Position numbers and translations under genes: made by a program
NCBI GenBank assembly: GCA_025210455.1
Contig: JAOARQ010000059.1
Span: forward strand, 1-64,000
Origin: Pelagimonas sp.
GTDB lineage: Bacteria; Pseudomonadota; Alphaproteobacteria; Rhodobacterales; Rhodobacteraceae
DNA: 64,000 nt
Reading direction: 5' to 3'
In this document: piece after piece, positions 35,029 to 43,993 of the stretch
Layout: each line of letters opens with the position of its first letter
Position numbering within the stretch: the first letter of the stretch is position 1
The notes under the pieces: model-generated
Seen by the model: only the letters and a program-made list of their open reading frames with translations
Database searches by the model: none
What the model was told of the DNA's origin: nothing

Positions 35029-35081
35029 GAATTTAATCCAGTGAACGGTCCAAGCTCAGGGCCTGCGGATCAATCTTAATG
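35029..35081. repeat. Duplicated fragment of the ThDP-enzyme gene 3' end (copy A)
   Basis: Positions 35037-35081 match 36200-36244, inside the 3' end of the ThDP-enzyme gene, with about five differences in 45; CAGGGCCTGCGGATCAATCT is identical in both. The similarity fades gradually to the left from 35037 to 35029. The copy is in the same orientation, 1163 bases away. It flanks the Imm11-like gene and suggests that this gene was inserted at, or arrived with, another copy of the ThDP gene end. Confidence 0.75.
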
Positions 35082-35108
35082 ATCAAACAAGCATAAAAAG
35101 TAATTTGA

Positions 35109-35894
35109 ATGGAACCTGTGTCTGACATGGAAGAAGTGCAACCACCCCTCGTTATAGAGACGCCAACGCCGCGAGTTCAAAAAGATGCCAAGTTCTATCC
35201 CATGATGGGGGGAACGTTGGACGGGCACCTGTCTTACCGTAAGATAGGTGACGCGACCTATTTTCCCCCAATTGGTGACGCCTCCTGGCACCCCACAAAT
35301 GCAAAGCGATTTCGTGATGTTGCTATTCCTGCGGTGATGTCTGCGCATTGGAGACATAAGGTGCTAACGATTGACCCGAAGGAGTTTCAGCCATTTGCGC
35401 CAAAGTTACGCGTGAACAATGACGATCTGATTGAACATTTGCCTGACATACACCCATGGGTTCCCTTTATGATTGTGAGCGAGCGGGTGAAAATTGTCAT
35501 TGAGGAATTCGCCCCCAATTCTGCATATTTTTTTCCGGTAGAAATTTTTAGCCAGACCAGCAAACCAATAGAGAAACCCTTTTATTGGTGCGTCGTGAAA
35601 AATAGACTTTATTATCGAAACTCTACTCTGGGTAGATCTATTGTGAGCGTCCCCTTCCCCGGATATTTCAGTGACGGGGGGCTGGTCTATGAAATAGAGA
35701 CCTACCCGGAAATCCAAAATCACTTGGATGCGCTTCCATTGTGGGGATTGGGTTTACGGTTAGGAACGGCCTGCTTTTCACAATCACTTTTCAAACACTT
35801 GAAGTCGGAACTTCTCACAGGTTTAGTTGAAAATACAGAAACTAAATTTGCCAGTGATAGAAAACCCTATGAGAGTATCGGGCATATAGCGTAA
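35109..35894 (+). CDS. Imm11-like (DUF1629-type) immunity protein
   Basis: 261 aa. The central part reads LRVNNDDLIEHLPD, then VPFMIVSERVKIVIEEF and SAYFFPVEIF. This order, an aromatic motif then 'VSER' then 'FxPVxI', resembles imm11/DUF1629 proteins, which neutralise toxins of contact-dependent or polymorphic systems. No toxin gene is in the window, so it would be an orphan immunity gene. Composition is AT-rich. It lies between the two copies of the ThDP-gene end and before two hairpins. Confidence 0.5.
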   Translation: MEPVSDMEEVQPPLVIETPTPRVQKDAKFYPMMGGTLDGHLSYRKIGDATYFPPIGDASWHPTNAKRFRDVAIPAVMSAHWRHKVLTIDPKEFQPFAPKLRVNNDDLIEHLPDIHPWVPFMIVSERVKIVIEEFAPNSAYFFPVEIFSQTSKPIEKPFYWCVVKNRLYYRNSTLGRSIVSVPFPGYFSDGGLVYEIETYPEIQNHLDALPLWGLGLRLGTACFSQSLFKHLKSELLTGLVENTETKFASDRKPYESIGHIA

Positions 35895-36004
35895 AAGCTA
35901 TTTTAATGGATAAAACCAATCCGTCAGGGTGTTTCGGTTTCCAAGGAACTCCGAAATCGACCAGCCCCAAACCGGGGACTGGTCCATTTGTTGGCCTGTC
36001 CTGC

Positions 36005-36079
36005 TAGTCACCCGAATCTGAAGTTCACCACACTGAACAGCGGCGCCGGAGCGAACTTCAGATTTTGTCCGGGTGACTA
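36005..36079 (+). repeat. Long hairpin element 1
   Basis: Outer arms TAGTCACCCG/CGGGTGACTA and inner arms AATCTGAAGTTC/GAACTTCAGATT (36005-36026 with 36053-36079). All 22 pairs match, and the 3' arm has a five-base bulge TTGTC. The 26-base loop contains CACTGA and ends GGAGC. It is homologous to element 2 at 36093-36170 read on the other strand, including the position of the five-base bulge. Confidence 0.9.
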
Positions 36080-36092
36080 TAACACTTTGAAT

Positions 36093-36170
36093 CTAGTATG
36101 GTTTAAGGAATTGAAATTCGCTTCCGCGCTAAGCAGATCAGTGAGGCGAATTTCAATTCCACCATACTAG
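36093..36170 (-). repeat. Long hairpin element 2
   Basis: Outer arms CTAGTATGG/CCATACTAG and inner arms of 15 perfect pairs (36107-36121 with 36146-36160). Read on the minus strand its 3' arm has the five-base bulge TTAAA at the place where element 1 has TTGTC. The loop shares CACTGA and GCGC-GGAAGCGAA with element 1. It ends five bases from the stop of the ThDP-enzyme gene and could also serve as its terminator. Confidence 0.9.
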
Positions 36171-36174
36171 GGCC

Positions 36175-37836
36175 TTACATTGATGCGGCGCGGATCTCAT
36201 CCAGTGAGCGGTCCACCGTCAGGGCCTGCGGATCAATCTTGATGTGGATGATGGCCGGTTGGTTCGAAGCCACAGCACGCTCATACGCGGGCACAAAATC
36301 CGCTGTTTTTTCAACCGTTTCACCGTGCCCGCCAAAGGCGCGGGCGTAGGCGGCGAAATCCGGGTTGATCAGTTGAGTGCCCACCACGCGGGAAGGGTAT
36401 TCGCGTTCCTGATGCATGCGGATGGTGCCATACATGCCGTTGTCGACCACGATCACCACAATGGGCAGATCATACTGCACAGCGGTGGCAAATTCCTGCC
36501 CGTGCATCATGAAACACCCATCCCCGGCAAAGGCGATCACCGGGCGCTCTGGGTGCTGGCGCTTGGCGGCGACGGCAGCGGGCACGCCATAGCCCATGCT
36601 GCCCGAAGTAGGCGCAAGCTGGGTGCCAAAGCGGGTAAAGTGGTAAAAGCGATGCAGCCAGGTGGCATAGTTACCTGCACCATTACACAGAATGGCGTCA
36701 TCTGGCAGGGTCTCGTTCAGATGTTTCAGCACCGCGCCCATATCCATGTCGCCAATCACGCGGGTCGGATAGTTGCGACGCTGATCCAGCGCCGCGCGCT
36801 GCCCTGCAATCAGATCCGCCCGATCCGGCCCTTCTTTGGCCTGCGCCAAAGCGGCGCGCAGGAACTCTGGCGGAGCAGTGTTGATGCCCAGTTCCGGGGT
36901 ATAGACCCGGCCCAATTCTTCGATACCGGGATGCACATGGAACAGGCGCTGCTGCGGCGTCGGAATCTGCATCACCTCATAGCCCTGCGATGGCATTTCA
37001 GAGAACCGCCCCCCAAGCAGCAAGATGACATCCGCATTTTTGGTGTAGCTGGCCAGAGCCGGATCAGCGCCCACCCCCAGATCTCCGATGAAATTCAGGT
37101 GATCAGATGGAAACAGCATCTGGCGGCGGAAAGAGACCGAGACCGGTACATTCAAACGCTCTGACAGCTGCACAAGATCCTGCACAGCGGCCTCGCTCCA
37201 ACGGCTGCCACCCGCGATGATCAGCGGCTGTTTGGCCCCATGCAGCGCGTCAAGGACGGCGGCAGTGTCATCGGCTGAGGGCATGGGCGCCGAGACCTGC
37301 GCCGGGCGCGCATCTGCGGTGACACAGGCTTCGGTCAGCATATCTTCGGGCAGGCCAATCACCACCGGGCCGGGGCGGCCATTCATCGCCACATGAAACG
37401 CCCGCGAGACCACTTCGGGCAAGCGCGCCGGATCATCAATTTCCGTGGCCCATTTCGCCCAAGGGGCAAAGGCAGCGGTGTAATCCACCTCTTGAAAGGC
37501 CTCGCGCCCTTTCATCCAGCGCGCTACCTGCCCCACAAAGAGGATCATCGGCGCGCTATCCTGTTTGGCGATATGCACCCCGGCGCTGGCGTTGGTCGCG
37601 CCCGGGCCCCGGGTGACAAAGCAGATACCGGGGCGGCCTGTCAGTTTACCCTGCGCTTCGGCCATCATCGCCGCGCCACCTTCCTGACGGCAGATCGTGA
37701 CGTCAATGCCGCTGTCATATAGCGCGTCCAGCACCGCCAGATAGCTTTCACCGGGCACGCAGGACACCTTATCCACGCCTTGCAGTTTCAACTGGTCCAC
37801 CAGGATCTGCCCACCGGTGCGCTTGGTTTGTATCAT
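36175..37836 (-). CDS. ThDP-dependent enzyme, acetolactate-synthase-like large subunit
   Basis: 553 aa from ATG 37836, which has GGGGAGAG upstream; the frame continues open for 500 bases further but without family features. The N-terminal PYR domain has CVPGESYLAVLDAL and the catalytic Glu in CRQEGGAAM. The C-terminal PP domain has the GDGCFMMHGQEF-to-DNGMYG ThDP motif (GDG-N). It lacks a neighbouring small subunit, so it is likely a catabolic acetolactate synthase or related decarboxylase rather than IlvB. Its 3' end (36200-36244) is duplicated at 35037. Confidence 0.87.
   Translation of the reverse strand: MIQTKRTGGQILVDQLKLQGVDKVSCVPGESYLAVLDALYDSGIDVTICRQEGGAAMMAEAQGKLTGRPGICFVTRGPGATNASAGVHIAKQDSAPMILFVGQVARWMKGREAFQEVDYTAAFAPWAKWATEIDDPARLPEVVSRAFHVAMNGRPGPVVIGLPEDMLTEACVTADARPAQVSAPMPSADDTAAVLDALHGAKQPLIIAGGSRWSEAAVQDLVQLSERLNVPVSVSFRRQMLFPSDHLNFIGDLGVGADPALASYTKNADVILLLGGRFSEMPSQGYEVMQIPTPQQRLFHVHPGIEELGRVYTPELGINTAPPEFLRAALAQAKEGPDRADLIAGQRAALDQRRNYPTRVIGDMDMGAVLKHLNETLPDDAILCNGAGNYATWLHRFYHFTRFGTQLAPTSGSMGYGVPAAVAAKRQHPERPVIAFAGDGCFMMHGQEFATAVQYDLPIVVIVVDNGMYGTIRMHQEREYPSRVVGTQLINPDFAAYARAFGGHGETVEKTADFVPAYERAVASNQPAIIHIKIDPQALTVDRSLDEIRAASM
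36192..36244. repeat. Duplicated 3' end of the ThDP-enzyme gene (copy B)
   Basis: The functional copy of the segment repeated at 35029-35081, coding for the C-terminal residues around IKIDPQALTVDRSLDEIRA. See copy A. Confidence 0.75.
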
Positions 37837-38001
37837 CGATCTCTCCCCTGCGTTTGCGCAAGTGATGAGCAAGAAAACCTCTGCGCGCAAGAGAAGACAT
37901 GCGGGGAACAGCGATTTCCTGTTGGTCGCGATCAACGGGATTTTCTGGGGTGGCGCAACGTCAAAGACTGGCAATTCCAAAACCCGCCCCCATAGTTGCA
38001 A

Positions 38002-39084
38002 ATGACAGCAACCAGTGTCCGGGACAGCATGCAAAAAACTGATCAGCTTCGCACAATGATGAAGACCTATGAAAGCGCGCAGCATACGGTTGTAGGGATG
38101 CGGCTTGAAAAGGGCGAGGCCCAGTTCACCAGCGCGGGCGCGCCGGAGGAAAAGACCGCGCCCGAAGATCTGCTGTTTGAAATCGGATCGATCACCAAGG
38201 TGTTCACAGCCATTTTGCTCTGTGTGCTGGTGGAAGAGGGCAAGGTAGATCCAGCCGCCCCCCTGCGCGAGATGGCAAGCGAATTGGCGGATGTGCCCGC
38301 ATGGATCACCCCGCAAAGCCTGACCTCGCACATCAGCGGGCTGCCGCGCATTCATGTGCCCATCTGGAAGGCGCTGATCAAACCCCTGCCAGACGATCCC
38401 TATGCTGCATTTTCACGCGCTGATCTGCTGGCGTGGATGCGCAACTGGCAGGGCAAAGATCCTGGGGGCACGCCGCGCCACCTGTATTCCAATCTTGGCA
38501 GCGGTCTGCTGGGCGAAGCCATGGCCCTGTCACAGGGCCAGCCCTTTATGCGCTTGCTGAGCGACAAGGTCATTACCCCGATGGGGCTGACCGATACTGG
38601 CTATCCTCTGCGGTCAGATCAGCAGGATCGGTTCATGCCCCCGCGCCATCACAAAGGGCACAGACTGGTGCCCTGGACCTTTCAATCCATGGCTGCGGCG
38701 GGATGCCTGCGATCCTCGGCGGGTGATTTCGCGCGGTTTGCCGATCATGTGCTGCGGGCCCTGAATGCCCCCGAAACCACGTTGGATCGCGCCATCTGCC
38801 GTTCGGCCCGGCCAGTATTTGGTCTGGGCCCACGGGGAAGGATGCAGCCCTCGGCGCAGTGTTCGGGCTGGATTTCGATGACGCTAAGCAAAACCGCGCC
38901 CGGATTTATCTATCATGACGGGGCCACAGCTGGATCAACCTGCGCGATTTATATCTGCCCCGACAAACATGAGGCCTGCGCGGTATTGTCGAACAATGGC
39001 ATCGTGGCCAATCTTTGGGGCAGCGCCAAACTAAGCTGGTCAAACCAGCTGGGGCAGGTGCAAAAGCTGTTCACGCAGGGGTAA
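38002..39084 (+). CDS. Serine hydrolase of the beta-lactamase/PBP4* family
   Basis: 360 aa from ATG 38002; a TTG at 37996 is possible and neither has a clear ribosome site. The SxxK motif is SITK (in FEIGSITKVFTAIL), and YSN in HLYSNLGSGLLG is the second catalytic element. The C-terminal HDGATAGSTCAIYI contains the HxG-like third motif. No signal peptide is evident. It likely hydrolyses an ester or amide; the substrate is unknown. Its stop is two bases from the convergent photolyase pseudogene. Confidence 0.85.
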   Translation: MTATSVRDSMQKTDQLRTMMKTYESAQHTVVGMRLEKGEAQFTSAGAPEEKTAPEDLLFEIGSITKVFTAILLCVLVEEGKVDPAAPLREMASELADVPAWITPQSLTSHISGLPRIHVPIWKALIKPLPDDPYAAFSRADLLAWMRNWQGKDPGGTPRHLYSNLGSGLLGEAMALSQGQPFMRLLSDKVITPMGLTDTGYPLRSDQQDRFMPPRHHKGHRLVPWTFQSMAAAGCLRSSAGDFARFADHVLRALNAPETTLDRAICRSARPVFGLGPRGRMQPSAQCSGWISMTLSKTAPGFIYHDGATAGSTCAIYICPDKHEACAVLSNNGIVANLWGSAKLSWSNQLGQVQKLFTQG

Positions 39085-39086
39085 AG

Positions 39087-40601
39087 TCAGAACAGATCCA
39101 ACTGCTGTTTGTCTGCAGGCCGCACACGGCGTGACGGGCGGCCTTTGCGGCTGCCGTGTTTTTGAAACACCGCTTTCGACCGGGATCGAAAGCCAGCTGC
39201 CTTTTTCACTGCGCTGATCCGGCTTTTGGCCTGTTTCGCAGCGGCGTCCTGATCGACGATGGGTTTGGGGTAAGGCAAAGCACCACGATCTTCGAACAGG
39301 GTATCCGCCCCATCCCAGGGGGTATGGATCTGACTATCAGGCAGATGTGCCAGTTCAGGCAGCCATTTGCGGATAAACAGCCCCTGCGGATCCTGATCGC
39401 GGCTTTGTTTGACCGGGTTATAGACACGCATGGCATTGATGCCGGTCACGCCGGATTGCATCTGAAACTGGCTATAGTGGATGCCCGGTTCGTAATCCGT
39501 GAACAGCCCGGCCATATAGGGCGCTGTTTTACGCCAATCCAGCCAAAGCTGGTAGCTGGCGAAACTGACCAGCATGGCCCGCATCCGAAAGGTGATCCAG
39601 CCGGTCTGGATCAGTGACCGCATACAGGCGTCAATAAAGGGAAATCCGGTCTGACCTGTGGCCCAAGCCGCAAAGCGGGCCGGATCGTGATCCTCTTCGC
39701 GCAGCCCTTCAAAGGCGGGATGCATGCAATGGGTTTCGATTTCGCGCTGGTCTTCCAGTTTTTGCACAAAGTGACAACGCTAGGCCAGACGCGACCCAAA
39801 AGCGCTGAGATTGCGGCCAAAGACCGGCTTTTCCAGTGGGCTAAGCTGGCTCTGACAGCGTTTAAGCGCCTGCACCACTTCGCGCACAGACAGGCTGCCC
39901 CAGGCCAGATGCGCCGACAGGCGCGAGCAATTGTATTCTGACGCCAGAGGCGATGATATATGCCGCAGATAGCCCCGCGCGCGAAGATCGTAGAAACTAC
40001 GCAGATCGTCGATGGCGGCGCGGCGTCCCCCTCTTTGCGGTTGCGGCAGGGCCGGACCAAACATCGGATGCGCCTTTGGCGGCAAAGGGTCGCTGGCGCA
40101 GTCAACTGGGATCAGGCGGCCAGGCTTTGGCACGATATCCGCTGCCATGCGCTGATTGCGAATGCGGCTCCAGTCATCGCGAGATTTCAGACGGCGCACC
40201 ACCCCGTTTGAGGGCAGTTCCCGAAAGGTCAGCCCACGCGCGCGACACATGTCATGCACCGCCAGATCACGGCGGTACGTCCAAAGATCTGCGGTTTCTT
40301 CATGCGCCCAGATGGTTTGCGCGCCCGTCTGATCGGCCAGCGCGACCAGCACGTTACAGGCATTGCCGATGCGTATGATCAGGGGCTGCCCCAGCCGGTT
40401 CAGGCTGGCGTTCAGATCGCTCAGACAATCGTGAATAAACTGCCAGTGCCGAGACGACGCAAAGGGCTGCTGCCAGAGCTCTGGCTCAACAATATACAGC
40501 GGTATCACCGGCGCGCCGCTCTGCACCGCCTGAAAAAGCGGCAAATGATCATGCACCCTCAGATCGCGTTTGAACCAGACGATATGGGGGGCTGGCTTCA
40601 T
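39087..40601 (-). pseudogene. Photolyase/cryptochrome gene interrupted by an in-frame amber codon
   Basis: A single frame of 505 codons ([19 protein letters not shown] to [11 protein letters not shown]) is broken only by TAG at 39780-39782. The interrupted context reads FGSRLA[15 protein letters not shown], where photolyases have SRLxWRCHFIQKLEDQ, so a conserved Trp codon TGG has become TAG. The first half has the alpha/beta antenna domain and the second half the FAD-binding domain ([30 protein letters not shown]). Everything else looks intact, so the change is recent, a sequencing error, or suppressed. A GTG at 39767 could restart the second half. Confidence 0.88.
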
Positions 40602-41731
40602 GCCGTCAGTCTTTCCAGAAAGCCCGGAATCTGCTTTTTGAGCTTGAAAAATCCCTTGGTAGCATGGGGCCAGACCATGGCATCATAAGGGCGGATCACC
40701 TGCGTGACCGCGATGTCCGAGGCAGCAAGGCGGCGCTGGGTTGTGGCGAAACCTTCGGCCATAGGGCCAGCCGGCAAATAGCTACAGGCGACCTGCTGCG
40801 TGCCAATCTGACGGGCGGCCCGCCGGATTGCATTGCTCCAATCGTGGCCCAGATAGGTCTGACCGCCGGCCGCCAAGGCTGTTGCGCGCACTGCATTTTG
40901 GGCAAACTCTGAAGCCTCGGGCGAAATGATCCCAAGCACCCCGGCCGGGGTCACACCTTTGGGCGGCGCAAGACAATCCTCTTCGGTGATCAGCCAAAGC
41001 GCCCGATCCGGGGCGTGATCCGGTGCTTTGGGCAAGGGCACAAGCCCATGATCTGCCTGATCCACCAAGGGCGCGGCGTTTTCATTCAACTGCCCCTTGG
41101 GGTCAAAATAGCCATTGGTAAAGCGCGCGATATTCTCGGCGGTTGCCAGATAATGCTTGCCCCGGGTGTGCAGCCCACCCACCCAGCGCCAACTGAGGGT
41201 GTTTGAGGCCGGGTCTGCATCCACAAGATTGCGAAGAAAGAAATCCGCGCCCAACTCCCAAGGCAGGCGCAGGGTGAAAATCCAGATCGAAGCAAACCAC
41301 ATGCGGGCGTGGTTGTGCAGATAGCCGGTGTCGCGCAGCTGCGCGCTCCAGTGATCGAAGCAGGCGATGCCCGTCTGGCCCGAAACCGCAGCGATATAGT
41401 CAACGGGCAGATCCTGATAGGCCGACAAAAGCCCGGCCTGATATTGGGTCCAGACGCTGGGGTGCTGTTGCAGCCAGCCTTTGAAATACCCCCGCCAAAA
41501 CACTTCCTGAACAAAGGACAGCGCATCGGGCGGGCTGTGATGTGCCAGAACGGCGCGCAGAACTTCGACCTCAGAGATCAGCCTGTGCCGCAGATAGGGC
41601 GACAGCCCGGACACCGCCTGCGGCGCAGTCCCGCGATCATAATTGCGCCCATTGGCATAGGTGCGCCCAGCATGGGGGGCAAAACTGGCCAGACGCTGCA
41701 GCCCGGCGGCACGGGTTGGATCAAACATCAT
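40598..41731 (-). CDS. Photolyase-related FAD-binding protein with apparent domain swap
   Basis: 377 aa from ATG 41731 (AAAGG upstream; 41728 also possible). It begins directly with the photolyase FAD-binding region: [59 protein letters not shown]. Residues from about 265 resemble an alpha/beta antenna domain, with [11 protein letters not shown] and later [23 protein letters not shown]. That order is the reverse of classical photolyases. It probably binds FAD; repair or light-sensing activity is unproven. It overlaps the DUF2256 gene upstream and, by ATGA, the pseudogene downstream. Confidence 0.75.
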   Translation of the reverse strand: MMFDPTRAAGLQRLASFAPHAGRTYANGRNYDRGTAPQAVSGLSPYLRHRLISEVEVLRAVLAHHSPPDALSFVQEVFWRGYFKGWLQQHPSVWTQYQAGLLSAYQDLPVDYIAAVSGQTGIACFDHWSAQLRDTGYLHNHARMWFASIWIFTLRLPWELGADFFLRNLVDADPASNTLSWRWVGGLHTRGKHYLATAENIARFTNGYFDPKGQLNENAAPLVDQADHGLVPLPKAPDHAPDRALWLITEEDCLAPPKGVTPAGVLGIISPEASEFAQNAVRATALAAGGQTYLGHDWSNAIRRAARQIGTQQVACSYLPAGPMAEGFATTQRRLAASDIAVTQVIRPYDAMVWPHATKGFFKLKKQIPGFLERLTA

Positions 41732-41885
41732 TTGAACCTTTCTTTTTCGCGGTACTCTGCCTGTTGGATCTGCACCGATCCGAGCAATATCGGACCTCAT
41801 CCCAGACAGATTTCCATTTCCTGCGCCATGCGAATGGCCGCCCGCAGGTGGCGCATATTTTCTGCGGCAGGTCAGACTTTTTCAT
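41721..41885 (-). CDS. DUF2256 small zinc-finger-like protein
   Basis: 54 aa from ATG 41885. The DUF2256 pattern is complete: [16 protein letters not shown], then VRYCSDRCR, giving four cysteines in two CxxC-type pairs that could bind zinc. This family is typically found beside photolyase or cryptochrome genes; its role is unknown. It overlaps the upstream photolyase by 14 bases and the downstream FAD-binding gene by 11, so the three are tightly coupled. Confidence 0.88.
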   Translation of the reverse strand: MKKSDLPQKICATCGRPFAWRRKWKSVWDEVRYCSDRCRSNRQSTAKKKGSNDV

Positions 41886-43404
41886 GGGTTTCCAATGCCC
41901 TGAAGAACCGCTGCGCATCCGTGTGCACAGCCTGACGTTTGTCCGCCCCCATACGATCAAGGGTTTTGAACACAAACCCCATCCGGGGATTGCCGCGCAG
42001 CCTGTCGGCGTTGCGGTCGATAAAATCCCAATAGAGATAGTTGAAAGGGCAGGCCTTGGGGCCGTTCTTTGCCGTCACCTTGTAGGAACAGCCCGCGCAG
42101 TAATTCGACATTTTGTTGATGTAGGCGCCGCTGGCCGCATAGGGTTTCGAGGCCAGCACCCCGCCATCGGCAAACAGCACCATGCCATGCACATTGGGCA
42201 GTTCGACCCATTCATAGGCATCGGCGTAGACCAGCAGATACCACTCATTCACCTGATCCGAATCCAGCCCGGCCAAAAGCGCGAAATTGCCCAGAACCAT
42301 CAGGCGCTGAATGTGGTGCGCATAGGCATTTTCGCGGGTTTCAAGCACCGCCTGTCGCAGGCAGTTCATCCGGGTTTTTGCTGTCCAGTAAAGGTCCGGC
42401 AAAGGCCGCGTGGCCTGCAGATAATTCGTCTCTTTATAGTCCGGCATCTTGTGCCAATAGAGACCGCGCACAAATTCCCGCCAGCCAAGGATCTGGCGAA
42501 TGAAGCCTTCCGCCGCATTCAACGGCGCCCTGCCCTGCCGGTAGGCCTGTTCTGCTTTCTGAAGACATTCAAGCGGCTCAAGCAAGCCGCAGTTCAGGTA
42601 AAGCGCAATATGGCTGTGGTACATCCAGGGCTCGCCCTGCACCATCGCATCCTGCCAATCACCAAACTGCGCCAGCCGCTCGGCTATGAACATATCCAGT
42701 GCCGCAAGCGCCCCCTTGCGTGTGACCGCAAAGGGAAAAGGATAAAGATCACCAAAGTGATCGCCAAAATTGCGTTCAACCAGCGCCAGCACCTCTTGGG
42801 TGATCTCATCCGGGACGGCCGTATAGGGCGCGGGGATTTTCAGCCCGTCTTTTGGTGGCTTGCGGTTTTCGGCGTCAAAGTTCCACTGACCGCCGCTCGG
42901 GCCTTCAGGCTCCATCAAGACCATAAACTTCCGGCGCATCAGCCGATAGAAATACTCCATCCGAAGCTGTTTTCGCCCCTTGGCCCAGGTTTCGAAATCC
43001 TCCTTTGTCGCCAGAAACCGATCATCTTCGACAATCGACACAGGCACGCACAGCCTACTGGCCCAGCTGCGGATCTCTTGCAACAGACGGTATTCGCCCG
43101 GTGCCGTCACCACCACATGGGTCAGCCCATGGGCGGTTAGGCTGCGCGCCACCTCACCGAACAGAGACCCGCTATTTTCAGGGGCCTCAAAGGGGGTGTA
43201 GTCAACGGTGATCCCTTTTTCCCGCAGCTCTGCCGCAAAATGGCGCATCGCGGAAAACACAAAGGCAATCTTTTTCTTGTGGTGTTTGACATAGGTTGCC
43301 TCTTCTCGGACCTCAGCCATGCGCACCACGTCACCCTGCTCAAACTGCGTAAGCGCAGACAATGAGTGGCAAAGCTGATCACCTAAAACCAAGATAAGTT
43401 TCAT
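41872..43404 (-). CDS. phrB: FeS-containing (6-4) photolyase, PhrB/CryB type
   Basis: 510 aa, the size of bacterial FeS photolyases. It opens with LILVLGDQL as in PhrB/CryB. The three closely spaced C-terminal cysteines NYCAGCS and [12 protein letters not shown], with the upstream Cys in RMNCLRQAV, match the four [4Fe-4S] ligands of that class. [14 protein letters not shown] is the FAD-pocket motif. It should repair (6-4) photoproducts, or act as a cryptochrome as described for Rhodobacter CryB. It is first gene of a four-gene operon. Confidence 0.92.
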   Translation of the reverse strand: MKLILVLGDQLCHSLSALTQFEQGDVVRMAEVREEATYVKHHKKKIAFVFSAMRHFAAELREKGITVDYTPFEAPENSGSLFGEVARSLTAHGLTHVVVTAPGEYRLLQEIRSWASRLCVPVSIVEDDRFLATKEDFETWAKGRKQLRMEYFYRLMRRKFMVLMEPEGPSGGQWNFDAENRKPPKDGLKIPAPYTAVPDEITQEVLALVERNFGDHFGDLYPFPFAVTRKGALAALDMFIAERLAQFGDWQDAMVQGEPWMYHSHIALYLNCGLLEPLECLQKAEQAYRQGRAPLNAAEGFIRQILGWREFVRGLYWHKMPDYKETNYLQATRPLPDLYWTAKTRMNCLRQAVLETRENAYAHHIQRLMVLGNFALLAGLDSDQVNEWYLLVYADAYEWVELPNVHGMVLFADGGVLASKPYAASGAYINKMSNYCAGCSYKVTAKNGPKACPFNYLYWDFIDRNADRLRGNPRMGFVFKTLDRMGADKRQAVHTDAQRFFRALETHEKV

Positions 43405-43587
43405 TATTTACCGACCAGTGCGCTTGTGGATCCTGCAGGGCATTCAATCAGTGGCGGCAAGAACACGCCTATATCTGATACGCAGCGCATTGCGCATTGG
43501 ATCACCCAGCCAGAACATCTTGCCTCTGCGCTCGATCTCTCTTAGACAGCTTAGAACCCCCCAGGGGGGATAGATGAGGCAGAAAAG

Positions 43588-43950
43588 ATGATGGTGCTTG
43601 CGACATTGCAGCATTGGGGGCGGCATGTGCTAAGTGCACTGGTCTGCCTTGCTGTGCTCTTATGGTCGCTGTCCGCAACATCTGATCACAGCCCAAAGAT
43701 CATGGATGCGCTGCAAGATCATGCCCAGATGATCGCCGAGCACGGGCATTCACATGGGTTCGAAGAGGATTTGCTCTGGGCGATGCATGGGCATAGCCAT
43801 GATGTGGCAGATCACGATCATTCCAACGCCGCCCTTTTGACGCCACGCACCACCAATGCGTTTTTCCTGACCCCAGCCAGATGGGCTGGCTTTGCGACCT
43901 CTCACCGGTCGCCCCCTGTTTTCCGATTGGATCGTCCCCCGCGCGCGTGA
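43588..43950 (+). CDS. His-rich exported protein of unknown function
   Basis: 120 aa (ATG 43588 or 43591). A hydrophobic N-terminal segment (about 12-30) suggests a signal peptide or anchor. The mature part carries several His pairs, AEHGHSHGF, WAMHGHSHDV and ADHDHSN, likely metal ligands. The C-terminus ends RLDRPPRA, a tail also seen in DUF2946-type metal proteins. It lies 43 bases before a HupE/UreJ gene, so a role in nickel, cobalt or copper binding is inferred. Confidence 0.6.
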   Translation: MMVLATLQHWGRHVLSALVCLAVLLWSLSATSDHSPKIMDALQDHAQMIAEHGHSHGFEEDLLWAMHGHSHDVADHDHSNAALLTPRTTNAFFLTPARWAGFATSHRSPPVFRLDRPPRA

Positions 43951-43993
43951 CCCCTGTCACCCATGTTTTTGCGGACAATCCAAGGAGACCAAT

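Noticed and set aside
39087-40601. Programmed read-through or recoded Trp/pyrrolysine at the amber codon
   Set aside because: No stem-loop or recoding signal is visible next to the TAG and the family needs Trp there; a plain nonsense change or sequencing error is simpler.
41542-43140. A 532-aa plus-strand frame opposite the photolyase
   Set aside because: Antisense shadow of phrB, without any recognisable domain.
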